Source: Oscheius onirici (taxonomy: Eukaryota; Nematoda; Chromadorea; Rhabditida; Rhabditidae). From it: a DNA stretch of 64,000 bases. Both the position numbers and the translations under genes were made by a program. Location of the stretch: contig OW051472.1 of assembly GCA_932521025.1 (NCBI GenBank), forward strand, positions 1,302,001-1,366,000. Reading direction: 5' to 3'. This document shows positions 10,515 to 20,190 of this stretch, piece by piece (the stretch's first letter is position 1; the number at the start of each line of letters is the position of its first letter). Below the pieces are notes generated by a model, which saw only the letters and a list, made by a program, of their open reading frames with translations, was not told the origin of the DNA and made no database searches.

Positions 10515-12147
10515 ATGCAGCTTCTACTGATCTTCCTCATCCCTTTCATTTATGCAGCATTCCCCACCAAAAGGCTCTGTACACGGATGGACAAAAGAAT
10601 TGAGCGTACAATTCGAAGCGCTGATCCTATGCCACGACACATAACAGAAGGGCAAGAGACCGTAAAGCTGTAGATGAAGATTAAATGATAGTTATTTTCA
10701 GGGTTTCATCCCCGTCGGGAATGGAATTATGCTAGGCTTCGATTGCAGCTACGATCCCGACCAGCACTATTCTTTTGAAAAGTTTACGGCCGAGCCGAAT
10801 TCTTGTCCGTTCCGATGTGCAGCCGAACCAAACTGCACTCATTATGAATTCGATTCCAAATCTTGTTATTTGAAAAAGGGACTGCCGACGAGCGTTAGAC
10901 ACGAGAGAAGAGGCGGAACAATGTGTGGCTACAAGAAAAAAGTGAGTTCCGTAAATTTTTTGATTAGAGGCACTGCGCCACTATTCGAATACAAATAAAT
11001 ACGCAATTGCGTAAGCATTTTTTTTGGGACAACATTTTTTTTAACTTTTTCATTATTTTTAGTGGTGGCCAGGATCCATATCTGTATGGGGAAAATGCTA
11101 GGAAAATCGAACAATGTTTTCTTCCATCCGAAAAAAATGGGCACGTAATTGCGTACTTTTTTTGCATTCGAATAGTGGCACAGTGCATCTATTCAAATAT
11201 TTACGGTAAATGCTCTGGATTTTGCTCTTACTCTCTCTAAAAGATATATGGGTTTTCAGAGTCTTCTATGGCGCAGTTCGGACAGTTCCATACGCTGGGC
11301 AGATGGATGTACCTATTCGGAGCACGGCTATGCACAAGAAGTTATCTCACTGGATACTTGCGTAGATAAATGTGACCTGGATCCTCGCTGTACTCACTTC
11401 AGCTTCTCAGACGGGATTTGTAGCTGGAAGATGGGTACAATGGATCCCGTTGCGGCTGATCGTCATTCTCTCTGTGGATATAAGCCAAAGGTAGGAAGAT
11501 TAGAAACAGCAAGTAAACTTTTCAGTGGAAGGTTAACGTTCAAAAGGAAAATTTTTCTATTTACTGGCACAGCGGATGTCGCTATGACACTAAAGGTCAT
11601 CTTGGAGGCTTTGAAGCCACGCTGAAAACTTGCCAGAATGTCTGCAGGAATGATCCTCAGTGTACTTCCTTCAATTGGTCTTTTGACAATTTTGGAAATG
11701 GTACTTGTGAGAAGCTGTATGGTCTACCTTCGACTCCGAGCTGCACAAATGAAGCGAAAGTGTGCGGCTTCAAAAAGGCTGAAGTGGCGAGTGAAACGTT
11801 CCAGTGCGGTTCAAATCTTGTGAGTGGCGATATTTTGAAAACTAAATAAATTCCAGCACTCTGTCTGGCAGAAAGAGGAGGGCGATCTCTGGCAATCACC
11901 AATGTGTGCGTTCAGAATGGAACCGTCAGAGTCAGTGAGAATGACACGTGAGAACAAGCACATTTGCATCGATAAGTGTGCCAAAGAACCCAACTGTACT
12001 CATATGAACTGGTTCGGGACACTGAATGATTACTATTGTGTTTTGGGTAGTGGGAAGAATGTTCAACTGTCACGAGCTTCAACTAGACTGCTTTGTGGTT
12101 ACAAGGACTCCAATATGACTGGAGGAAGACTATACTTTTTTGACTAA
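10515..12147 (+). CDS. Secreted protein with four PAN/apple-like domains
   Basis: The ATG at 10515 starts the signal peptide MQLLLIFLIPFIYAAF. After a phase-0 intron (donor near 10665, acceptor near 10701) come four modules. The first is CRFRC-like with CTHYEF and CYLKKG (10702-10938). The second has CVDKCDLDPRCTHFSF (11265-11490). The third has CQNVCRNDPQCTSFNW (11525-11820). The fourth has CIDKCAKEPNCTHMNW (11857-12147) and ends GGRLYFFD. Each module sits on its own exon or exon pair, typical of domain shuffling. The intron after module one contains a MITE at 10967-11222. Tail-to-tail and head-to-tail PAN neighbours suggest local duplication. Function is extracellular binding, target unknown. 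Confidence 0.8.
10967..11222. mobile_element. MITE copy 1 with terminal repeat GCACTGCGCCACTATTCGAA
   Basis: The left end GAGGCACTGCGCCACTATTC is mirrored at the right end by GAATAGTGGCACAGTGC, and the inside contains CGCAATTGCGTA and TCTGTATGGGGAAAA. A second, more decayed copy with the same ends and the same internal CCCATACAGATA...GGATCC stretch, in reverse order, lies at 60005-60290. Both are in introns. No coding capacity; non-autonomous. Confidence 0.75.
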
Positions 12148-12788
12148 ACAATAAACGGTTTTGCAAGAACATTATTGCCTTCATTTGTCTTTTAGGAGGA
12201 TTCACACTGAATGGAAGTGAAGAGAGAGAAAAAAAGTAATAAATGACAATTAGGTATGTGTTACTCGTAAAAGACAGAGGAAGGTTACATCTGTGTCTGG
12301 AGTCCTATCTGCTCTATGATTGATTTATGATTAGCAAAATGTGCAGCATCCTTCCATTCACGTTCACTCCGACTTCATCCCAGTTCAGGCTCCAAAATAC
12401 ATCTTCAACACTGCTGTGAAAAAAGAGGGGCGAATTGAGTCTCTTTGAAGAACTCCTCGTTGAACGTCAATTTTCACAGGTTTTCTGCTCTATTCCTGGA
12501 AAATACCAACTGACGCATTATTCGAGGTAACATAAAATGGAATGCCTCACTCGGGCAATATGAAAAAAGACTCAGATCGCTGTTTGAAAAAAAGTAAATA
12601 GCGGCAGCTGTCCTGCTTATAAATGCTTTTAGCCTGTGGCAATTATCAATCAAAAAAAGCTATGAAGATCCTTCTCTTCTTCTCTCTTCTATTCTCGTAG
12701 TTCAAGTTCACGTTTTACATCCCCGAAACCTCAAGAACACGACTTTTCCTGTTCGGGCTCTCAAATTTCATAGCAGTTCCCCTTTTTC
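12148..12788. other. Spacer between two PAN genes
   Basis: The segment holds the AATAAA signal for the upstream PAN gene (near 12149) and no domain-bearing frame. ATG 12662 begins a short hydrophobic run, MKILLFFSLLFS, that then hits a stop. It could be the relic of a signal-peptide exon. I see nothing else. Confidence 0.4.
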
Positions 12789-13281
12789 ATGCTAAGAGTA
12801 CATCTTCTTGTTATTCTCTTTCTACTTGTTCCGACCTCCCTCCCTTACAAACGTAGGTTCTTTTCAAAGAAATCCTCCAATCCAACTCAGTATTCAATCC
12901 CTACCACAATGAACTAGAAAACTGGACAAGTATAGACTCTGACTCACTGCCAGTTCCTGAAATTACTTGGAAGGAAGGGAAAGACGACTCTTTCTGGTCA
13001 ACTGGCTGCGGGTTCAAGCTCTACGTCCTTTCTACTGTACCCGGTCACAGTATGAGCTGTCACCGGAAATGTAAGAGTCTCTCGATCTGTACCCATTTCC
13101 ACTGGGTTCCTTTCAATGGAGGAACCTGTCGTCTTCTCGGAGGACATACAGTAGATAGGAGTGTAGCGAAAGCTCCAAAGAATCATATTTGTGGAGGGAT
13201 ACGGTAAGATTACGGTATTTTAGGATAAAAAAAGGAGTTTTTAGAAACCGGATCAAGGAAGCAAATGACAAAAATCAGTGA
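12789..13281 (+). CDS. Secreted single PAN/apple-like domain protein
   Basis: The ATG at 12789 gives the signal peptide MLRVHLLVILFLLVPTSLPYK. A 38-nt intron (GTAGGT...CAACTCAG) joins in phase to FNPYHNELENWTS and a PAN module with CHRKCKSLSICTHFHW, GGTCRLLGG and CGGI. A last short intron leads to NRIKEANDKNQ and TGA at 13281. This is the shortest of the four PAN genes. It is convergent with the chemoreceptor gene, whose stop lies only 69 bases away. The 38-nt intron is at the lower size limit for nematodes. Confidence 0.7.
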
Positions 13282-13349
13282 AGAAGACAGACTGAAATAA
13301 ATCTTTATGACCCATATATTCACACCCGTTTTTTCCTCGACTCAGATTT

Positions 13350-15373
13350 CTACCTGACCTGCTCCCACTGTCCTCTCAACTGTTGGAAGTAGATGTCTTT
13401 GACTTTTTCGGCTGATACATTTGCTGGTGATTGTTCTGGAACTGATATGTTCAGGAGACGGTACAGGGATCTGAAAGAGTATGAGTCAGGAGACTGGATA
13501 GGAGCTAGTTACCGCTTTATGTTGAAGGAAGAGTACGGTAGGAGAAAGATCATCATTAGACTGAGGATGGGCATCAGGGAGGTCTGGAAACGGGATAGAA
13601 CTACTGTAGGTTACTGTTATTTTTGCTATTAAGATCTGTTCAAAAAAAGAGGGATATCGTAGTTTAAAGAATTCCCTTCACCGCGGGACCCATTTGCCAA
13701 GCCGCGCATTCAAACAGCATTTCAACATTTTTCGATCAACCATTCTACCTTTACAGCGGTTTTTTATCGTTTTTATGTATCTTTTTGCTCTCATTTATTT
13801 TTTGGGTTCCTAAACAAACATCTTAAGAAAATATAGAACCGAAACAAATGTTATCCTCGTGGTCGGATTATTAAATTACTACAAACCTGTAAATGATGAT
13901 ATACATTCCAATATGCAAATATAATAGGCAAAAAAAATGACAAAAAAAGTTACACAAAACTAGAAAAAATGGATGCAAAGGTCGAATATTTGATCGAAAA
14001 ATATTGAGAAAAAATGATGTTTGAATGCGCGGCTTGGCTAATGGGTCCCGCGGTGAAGGTAATTTTTAAACTACTGTATCCCCCTTTTTTGAACAGACAT
14101 TATTATTACTGTTACTGTCTCACTCACCTGATACTCGTGAAAGCTCCCAAACTTCACAATCGAAGAAATAATGGCCTGAGTCAGTGGTTCACTCGACTGG
14201 AAGATTGGTAAGTACAGATGGAAGATCTGAAGAAAAATACTGTTGTTGTCCCTAATCTTGACCTACAATAGTATTGGAGAGAGTCATCAGAGCAACGATG
14301 ATCATGACTGGAACCATGAGTCGGGCTGTACTGACGTTTTCTTTGAGCTGGAACTTTCTGGACAAGGCATTGACTCCGTTGCTGACCTGGAAGGGGAAGT
14401 AATGCAGAGGGACAGACAGTTACTTACCTTCCTCTTTCTATTAACCAGCCACAAGGCAAAGAAAATGGCCAGTGTGATAAAATTGAACGAGAACAAGATA
14501 TCACTAGCTATCCTGGAACTCTCTGCATAGACCAGATCTGGAGTACAGTACGGCATACACATTTGAGGAGGGGCTCCGACTATGGGAAGAAGTCCGATCA
14601 GAACCTAAACAAAGAGATTGGGTTGTTCTTGGCCAGTTACTGACCTGGATCCCACAGAGAATTATTCCAACCCATTTGAGTGGCTTGGCCTCATAGGTTC
14701 CGAAGCGAAGAGTGGCGAGAGTCCGTTCAAAAGCGACTATGAGAGCTGAGAGGGCGAGAGCGAAGCCTCCAGTTGACCAGATCTGACGGAGTCCTGAAAC
14801 AGATGACTGTCCCTTTGTCTCTCAGTCTTACTGTCCCTCTGTCCCTCAGATTCTATATCTTTCACCTGTACCGAACAAACCACAGGTTCAGTCACAAATC
14901 TCTTTCAAAGGACACTAATTGGGACCTCAAGATCACAACCTTTTCATTGTAATGTCACCACACAGTTTACTACAAATTTGACTCACGTAAACAGGTAGCA
15001 GGAGAATAGACCAGTCTTTCGCACTGAACAGCCGGATCGGGAATAAAGTAAACCACATAGAGAATGTACAGGGCTGTGGCCAGAACTCCTGGAAAGTTAC
15101 TGCACTCTATCTCTCTGTTTCTCTGCCCCTCTGTCTATCAGACTCACCCAGATTTGAAATAATCATAGAGACCAGCATGCAGGTCAGTAAACACCGAATG
15201 TTAAAGTGTAGAGCTGCAGCTTGTAGTACAGCCACGCACATGAAGGTCAGTCCAATGATCGCCACCGGTGTTACTACACTTCTGGCCAGAAGAAGGTACA
15301 GTGCTATTGAGTTCCTGTTGTAGAGGTCTATGGCAGCTGTGCACATTTCTGGTAGCCGTATGTCACAGGACAT
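13350..15373 (-). CDS. Seven-transmembrane chemoreceptor, Sra superfamily
   Basis: The exon chain reads without a break in phase from ATG 15373 to TAG 13350. Membrane segments are visible in order: YLLLARSVVTPVAIIGLTFM, CLLTCMLVSMII, ATALYILYVVYF, GGFALALSALIVAFERTLAT (the ERTLAT motif stands where other receptors have DRY), WVGIILCGIQVLIGLLPIV, ILFSFNFITLAIFFALWLV, and SLMPILSLMMIFLLPYSSF after the FQLKENV motif. The C-tail ends IYFQQLRGQWEQVR. The RKFQLKENV motif before the last helices and the ERxxAT motif are typical of nematode Sra/Srab/Srb/Sre receptors. It is probably expressed in chemosensory neurons. A palindromic element fills one intron (13632-14096). The gene looks intact; which subfamily it belongs to is not certain. 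Confidence 0.82.
13632..14096. mobile_element. Palindromic MITE in a chemoreceptor intron
   Basis: The ends mirror each other: CACCGCGGGACCCATTTGCC and AAGCCGCGCATTCAAAC near 13680-13715 reappear reversed near 14018-14055, and the outer TCTGTTCAAAAAA...GGGATA pairs with the AT-rich end near 14075-14096. The middle is AT-rich without coding capacity. It lies wholly inside an intron of the receptor gene. Confidence 0.7.
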
Positions 15374-15556
15374 CCTAATGTTGTTAGTTGATTACTTTGG
15401 GAGGCGATGATGGGTGGGTGGGATGTACTGACAGAGAGAGGGAGAAAGTATGGTCTGATGACAGTGGAAGAGGGACCAGAGATGGAACATTTTCTGTCAG
15501 TCTCGAGTAGGCACCGGGCTCGTGCCTACAGTGCGCACTTTTGGGGGAACCATTAA

Positions 15557-15627
15557 AACTTGGCACCCAATTTGAACATAGGCTCAATATGCCATGCTGA
15601 GCTTATGTTCAAAATGGGTGCCAAGTT
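15557..15627. repeat. Near-perfect hairpin
   Basis: AACTTGGCACCCAATTTGAA at 15557 pairs with TTCAAAATGGGTGCCAAGTT ending at 15627, with a short loop around CAATATGCCATG. Strong stem-loop in intergenic DNA, probably a small foldback element. Confidence 0.75.
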
Positions 15628-15714
15628 TTTTCGCTAACGTAGTCTTCCCACGAAAATGCGCCTTACTGGCAAGGTCTTGATCAGGGCGGTATCTTTACCC
15701 CTTGGGTTTTTGGG

Positions 15715-16055
15715 GGTCGGCGGCGGAAATTTAAATTTTCCGGCTCTCGTTTGCATTTTCCAGCTTTGTCTCAGTGAACAAAGTTTTAGCCCTGATCAAG
15801 CTCTACAACTTTGTAGATTGCGATGCTTGAAAATGCTGTTATCACTATGAAAAAGTGATTCTAAGCCAAAGTTGTCAACCAAGGCAAAGTCATTTTTCAT
15901 AGTGGTAACAACATTTTGAAGCTTTACAATGTTTTGCAAAGTTGTAGAACTTGATCAGGGCTACAACTTTCCTTACTGGGACAAAGCTGGAAAATGCAAA
16001 CGAGAGCCGGAAAAATTAAATTGCCCCCGCCGTCCCCAAAAATTCAAGTTTAGGG
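15715..16055. repeat. Foldback element with AT-rich centre
   Basis: GAAATTTAAATTTTCCGGCT and CTCGTTTGCATTTTCCAGC near 15727-15765 are mirrored by GCTGGAAAATGCAAACGAG and AGCCGGAAAAATTAAATT near 15986-16022. The inner arms CCCTGATCAAG / CTTGATCAGGG and CACTATGAAAAA / TTTTTCATAGTG also pair. A G-run of ten bases follows at about 16056. No coding capacity. Confidence 0.7.
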
Positions 16056-16346
16056 GGGGGGGGGGGCGTAAAGAAACCTGCCCGTCTCGGTCAACGCTGA
16101 CACGGTCCCGGTGCCCATGCCTAGTCTCGAGCTTCCCGGACATGTTTGACTGTCTCCTGTAAAAAGACAAAACGGTTTATCTCATAGAGGATTCGAACGA
16201 AGGGTTTTGTGGGCTACCGACAACAGTTGTTTCTCATGCAAAAGACCGTATGACGTGTCGTTTTTACAGAACTGGACCCCCTAGAATGCAGTTGCTCACA
16301 ATTTTTCCTCACATTTTCAATGCATTCTTTATTTGTCAAAGAGTCA

Positions 16347-16765
16347 TCATTCCTTGACATCTTCAGATTTGCACGAATCGCAGAATGCTTCCTGAACAAT
16401 AGTCTTGACGATCTTGTTCCTGCAATCTCTACACTTGTATCCAGAAGCCTTCAACAGGGCACAATCCAAGCAAAAAGCGCTCTCTTCATCGCTGAGAATT
16501 CTCTTGTCCTGGCAATTACCACAGAGGATGGGATAGTGAGCACGATGAAGGGGGACCTTTCTTTTCTGCGTCTCCTTGGTATCAGCAACTTTGGAATCTG
16601 TGCCGTCTTCTGGAAAGGGAACTACCTGAAAGGAAGAGGGAGAGAGTTACCTTTGAGAAGTTCCATCACATTACGGATCGTTTCTTTGCCATTATTCTGC
16701 GTGTTCCAAACACCTAAGGCCAGGAAACAGGGAAGAAGGATGAGAAGGAAGAAAAGACTCTTCAT
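16347..16765 (-). CDS. Secreted small protein with four CxxC knuckles
   Basis: Two exons, ATG 16765 to TGA 16347, 42-nt intron near 16609-16650. The N-terminus is a clear signal peptide (MKSLFFLLILLPCFLALG). The mature part is charged and contains four CxxC pairs in order, CGNC, CLDC, CRDC and CDSC, spaced about 20, 14 and 17 residues, and ends KSEDVKE. Four CxxC pairs can bind two zinc ions, as in zinc ribbons or rubredoxin-like folds. A secreted protein of this kind is unusual; the pairs could instead form disulfides. No family is recognised. The tail lacks a strong ER-retention signal. Confidence 0.75.
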
Positions 16766-17212
16766 GACGACTGTGATGGAAAGACGGGGGAGAGATCCTT
16801 TTGAAGGGTCTATTGGATGTGGAAATGTGGGAACAGAAACTGTGGGACAGATCCTCTGAACAAGCACAAAGAAACAGTTGAAAAGTCTCTAGAAAAATGA
16901 GAGACGGGGTTACAGAGAGAAGGGCTCCTCATTATGCTCACTGAACAGAACAGAGAGTACAGATATGAGAGAGTCTAGGTTACTGTAAGATCTGTTCCAT
17001 ACTGTGACTGGAGTTCTGATGAGGAAAAGGAGTGAATGTGAAGCTATTCACGACCGTCCGTGTTCAGTTCCAGATCAAATAAGTCAGTTTTACGGTACAG
17101 TTTGTTACAGTAAACGCTATTGAACCAGTTACCGTAACGGATACTGGATCAAACCTCAAAGAGGACTTGTTCGAAAACTTTCTACTGAACCAGGTATCTA
17201 CAGTACTCTTAA

Positions 17213-17639
17213 AGGGACAGTCCCACTATATGCCTCCAAGCCTCCAGGGGAAACCAGGCAACAGCAATCCACGGCAAATTTTATTTTTGCCTTTTTCTCG
17301 TTCTACACTCATTTTTTCGATGTCTATTTGTTTCTAATCGATTTCTCGTCAAAAAGTACCCCTACAATGAGTGGTGGAACGCTAAAAATTGTTGAAAATG
17401 ACCAAAATAGGCTAAATTTACGTTTTTGGACCAAAAATCAATGTTTCGAGTTTTTCTTTCATTTTCTATCATTTTTTTTGCGTTCCACCACTTATTTTAG
17501 GGGTACTTTTTGACGAGAAATCGATTAGAAACAAGTAGAAATCGAAAAAATGAGTGTAGAACGAGAAAAACGCAAAAATAAAATTTGCCTTTGCCTGATT
17601 TCCCCTGGAGGCTTGGAGGCATATAGTGGGACTGTCCCT
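17213..17639. mobile_element. Palindromic MITE flanked by TTAA
   Basis: The ends are AGGGACAGTCCCACTATATG and its exact inverse CATATAGTGGGACTGTCCCT, continuing inward with CCTCCAAGCCTCCAGGGGAA. The element is directly flanked by TTAA on both sides (17209-17212 and 17640-17643). TTAA target duplication is the hallmark of piggyBac-type transposition. The arms extend over almost the whole element and contain no transposase. The high arm identity suggests a fairly young insertion. Confidence 0.85.
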
Positions 17640-18436
17640 TTAACAGTTCCTGTCCAGTTCCAGAGAGATCAGTAGTATGGAAAGTTCTTCGGACATTTGA
17701 GGACTGCATAATTACCGAAGAGCCCACTTATCTTTTCTTTGCGACACTTGCAAAACCAAGGTTATTATCTAGAACTGCAAAGGATCAGAAGAGCACAAGA
17801 ACTGAGGGGGAAAGAGAGAGACTCTCCAGGAATGAATGGAGCCAATAACGGAGAACATATTTCTTCTAACTGGCTCTGTAAGTGACGGATAAGTCATCCC
17901 CAAATATGTGTTCCGCTTCCTCCCACCGTCGTTCAAAGAACCGGAGGAAGACAAATAAACAAAGAAGATGACTAAAGGACTTACGCAGAAGATTCTCAAT
18001 AATTTGGGGGATGGGAAACAAGAATCTGTCTCTGTCCCTCTGTCCTTCTTTTCTTCTGACTCTCTGTCCCTCTCTCTCTCGCTGTTCCTCTGTCCCTCTG
18101 TCCCTGTACTTCTTAATACAATTTCTAGTCGACCAACCATCTGCGTCATTACCAAGCCTGTTTGTACTCTCTCTCTGCTCATAATAAGTTGCCTGTTTTG
18201 AAAAATAGCTTTGGAGAGTGGCCGAGAAGCCAATAAAAATTTCATTGTTTGCCTGAGAATGGCATGGGAAAAAAGAGACCAACCGAGACAGAGAAAAGAT
18301 GAACGGTCACTAACGAATCAGTCTAGTCGAAACACAGATGTGCAAACAGAAAATTGAAAAGAAGAGCGGAAATCACACCTGTCTGTCAAAAGAATAAAAG
18401 ACAGAGGGGAAGTGAATAACAGAGACTGTTACTATG

Positions 18437-18590
18437 TCAGTTTGTAGCTAGAGAGACTATTTTTGAGCCAGCGGGACTACATCCCGAAGCGCCCTGTAGC
18501 AAACAAATCCTATTGAAAGGGATCGGATTCACACAATGAGATGGGCAATAATTGCAATGCTCGTAATTGGGACCTGAAGCTTCTGACAGA
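18437..18590 (-). CDS. Candidate last exon of a small secreted Cys-rich protein
   Basis: The minus-strand frame reads SEASGPNYEHCNYCPSHC, then PIPFNRICLLQGASGC and stops near 18437. A hydrophobic run (LLISFLFFTSVSLS) directly precedes it and could be a signal peptide. I could not find a first exon with an ATG, and the neighbouring sequence is simple repeat. This may be a decayed member of the secreted peptide family described at 23-31 kb. Confidence 0.3.
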
Positions 18591-19639
18591 GAGACTGAGG
18601 TGAAAAATAAAAACGAGATCAGTAGTTTCTTTTCTCCCTCTTGAGTATTTTTGGACTGTTGTCGCTTGTTGTTAAATAATGGTATTGCAAGGACTATGAA
18701 TAGAGGCAAGGGGACCAGGAAGAAGGGGGCAGAGACATAGGGACAGAGGGACAGAGAGACAGAGTGACAGAGTGACAGAGTGATAGTGTGACAGAGTGAC
18801 AGAGTGATAGAAACCAAAACCAGAAAGGAAGTGAAGCCAAATCCCCGCCCTGAATGTGCAAATGAGCCGGAGGACGAGCTCCCCCCAATACTGCTCCCTC
18901 TTTCAGTCGTCTGATGGGAAGAGGAATCCGAAATGAACTCACCAGTCAGCCATTGTTGTTCTTCCAGTACTTTCTCAGCTGTTCTGGAGTGCAATGAGGA
19001 GGACCTGGAAATGAAAAAATTTGAGACTTTGACCCTTATTTTTAATAGTGGTAGTGTGAGAGTGACGTATCTCTCTGAAAAAAAACTAGGTCGGGAGTTC
19101 ACAGATAACGGGGGCCTGGAGCAACTGGGGGAAAAGAGAGACCTTTGGGTTCAGGTCGCTGTGCAAAAGTTATGAGTGCGTGTTAGGTCAAGGCGGAAAG
19201 AATGGCTAACTCTCTGGCTGGAGACAGAGGGTTCCTGAAGTTCAAATGTCTAGAGAGTCTAGTCAAAATGACTATGTTCAAAGATTTTTGGCGAACTGAA
19301 TAATGTTTTGATTACAGCATTGAAAAGTTTGAGAATACTGAATGGTCATATGATCAAAGGATGGGTAGTCTCTTGTCTAACAACCTGTCCACCGACTCTC
19401 AGGTAGCTCAAATGGATGGTACTGTATTCAGTCTTTCCAGTAATACAGATCCGGCCTCTGAGAGAGAAAACAGACTCATAGCTTGAAATTAGTAGCAGTT
19501 CGCTCATCTCCTCGTCATGCAAAAACAGTACACGTGAACTGTGACTCAAATGGGAGAGGATTCTCTAAGAATGACATTTCTTCTATTTCAGTCGTCCATA
19601 TTATACAAAATGCGAATACTTAGGGGAATGGCCAGCTCT

Positions 19640-20190
19640 TTTTCGATATAGCGGGATTTTGAAACCTTTTTTTTCCTGCACTGTTTTTCTGGAAATTCAC
19701 CGGGATTATCTCTTTTTTTCTACTTCTTCGTATTTCTGATCCTTCGAAGCGTCTTCAACTCGGTTGAATCACCCCCTAATGGACTGTGTCTTACAAGGCG
19801 GTAGAAGTCTAGGCAGCAGTAAACTGAGTAAAGTTTCTCGACCTCCGTCCAACGGTTTCAACAATCCGTCTACAACCGGCCCGACAGTTCCCAGAGACTC
19901 ACCGATGCTCATGAGATCTCCCGATGAATGGTAATCAGTAGATTGCACGGGGCTTTGCAGTGACAGTTGCGGTCTAACTCCCGTAACAGAAAAGCGTGGA
20001 AGAATAGGGGAAATGGAAAATTCAACCGAGTTGAGGACGCTTCGAAGGATCAGAAATACGAAGAAATAGAAAAAAGAGATAATCCCGGTGAATTCCCAGA
20101 AAAACAGTGCAGGGAATTTTTTTTTAAATACTTTCAAAATCCCGCTAAAACTTAAAAATCCCGCTATAATTTCAAAATCCCGCTATATCA
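19640..20190. mobile_element. Foldback element with AGCGGGATTTTGAAA ends
   Basis: Left arm pieces TTTTCTGGAAATTCACCGGG and CTTCGTATTTCTGATCCTTC (19686-19745) reappear inverted as GAAGGATCAGAAATACGAAG and CCCGGTGAATTCCCAGAAAA (20043-20105). The right end carries three near-tandem copies of AAAATCCCGCTA. No coding capacity is seen. Confidence 0.7.

Noticed and set aside
18437-19102. A 221-residue minus-strand frame
   Set aside because: Most of it is translated simple repeat (SITLSLCHTITLSLC). Only the final Cys-bearing part may be coding.
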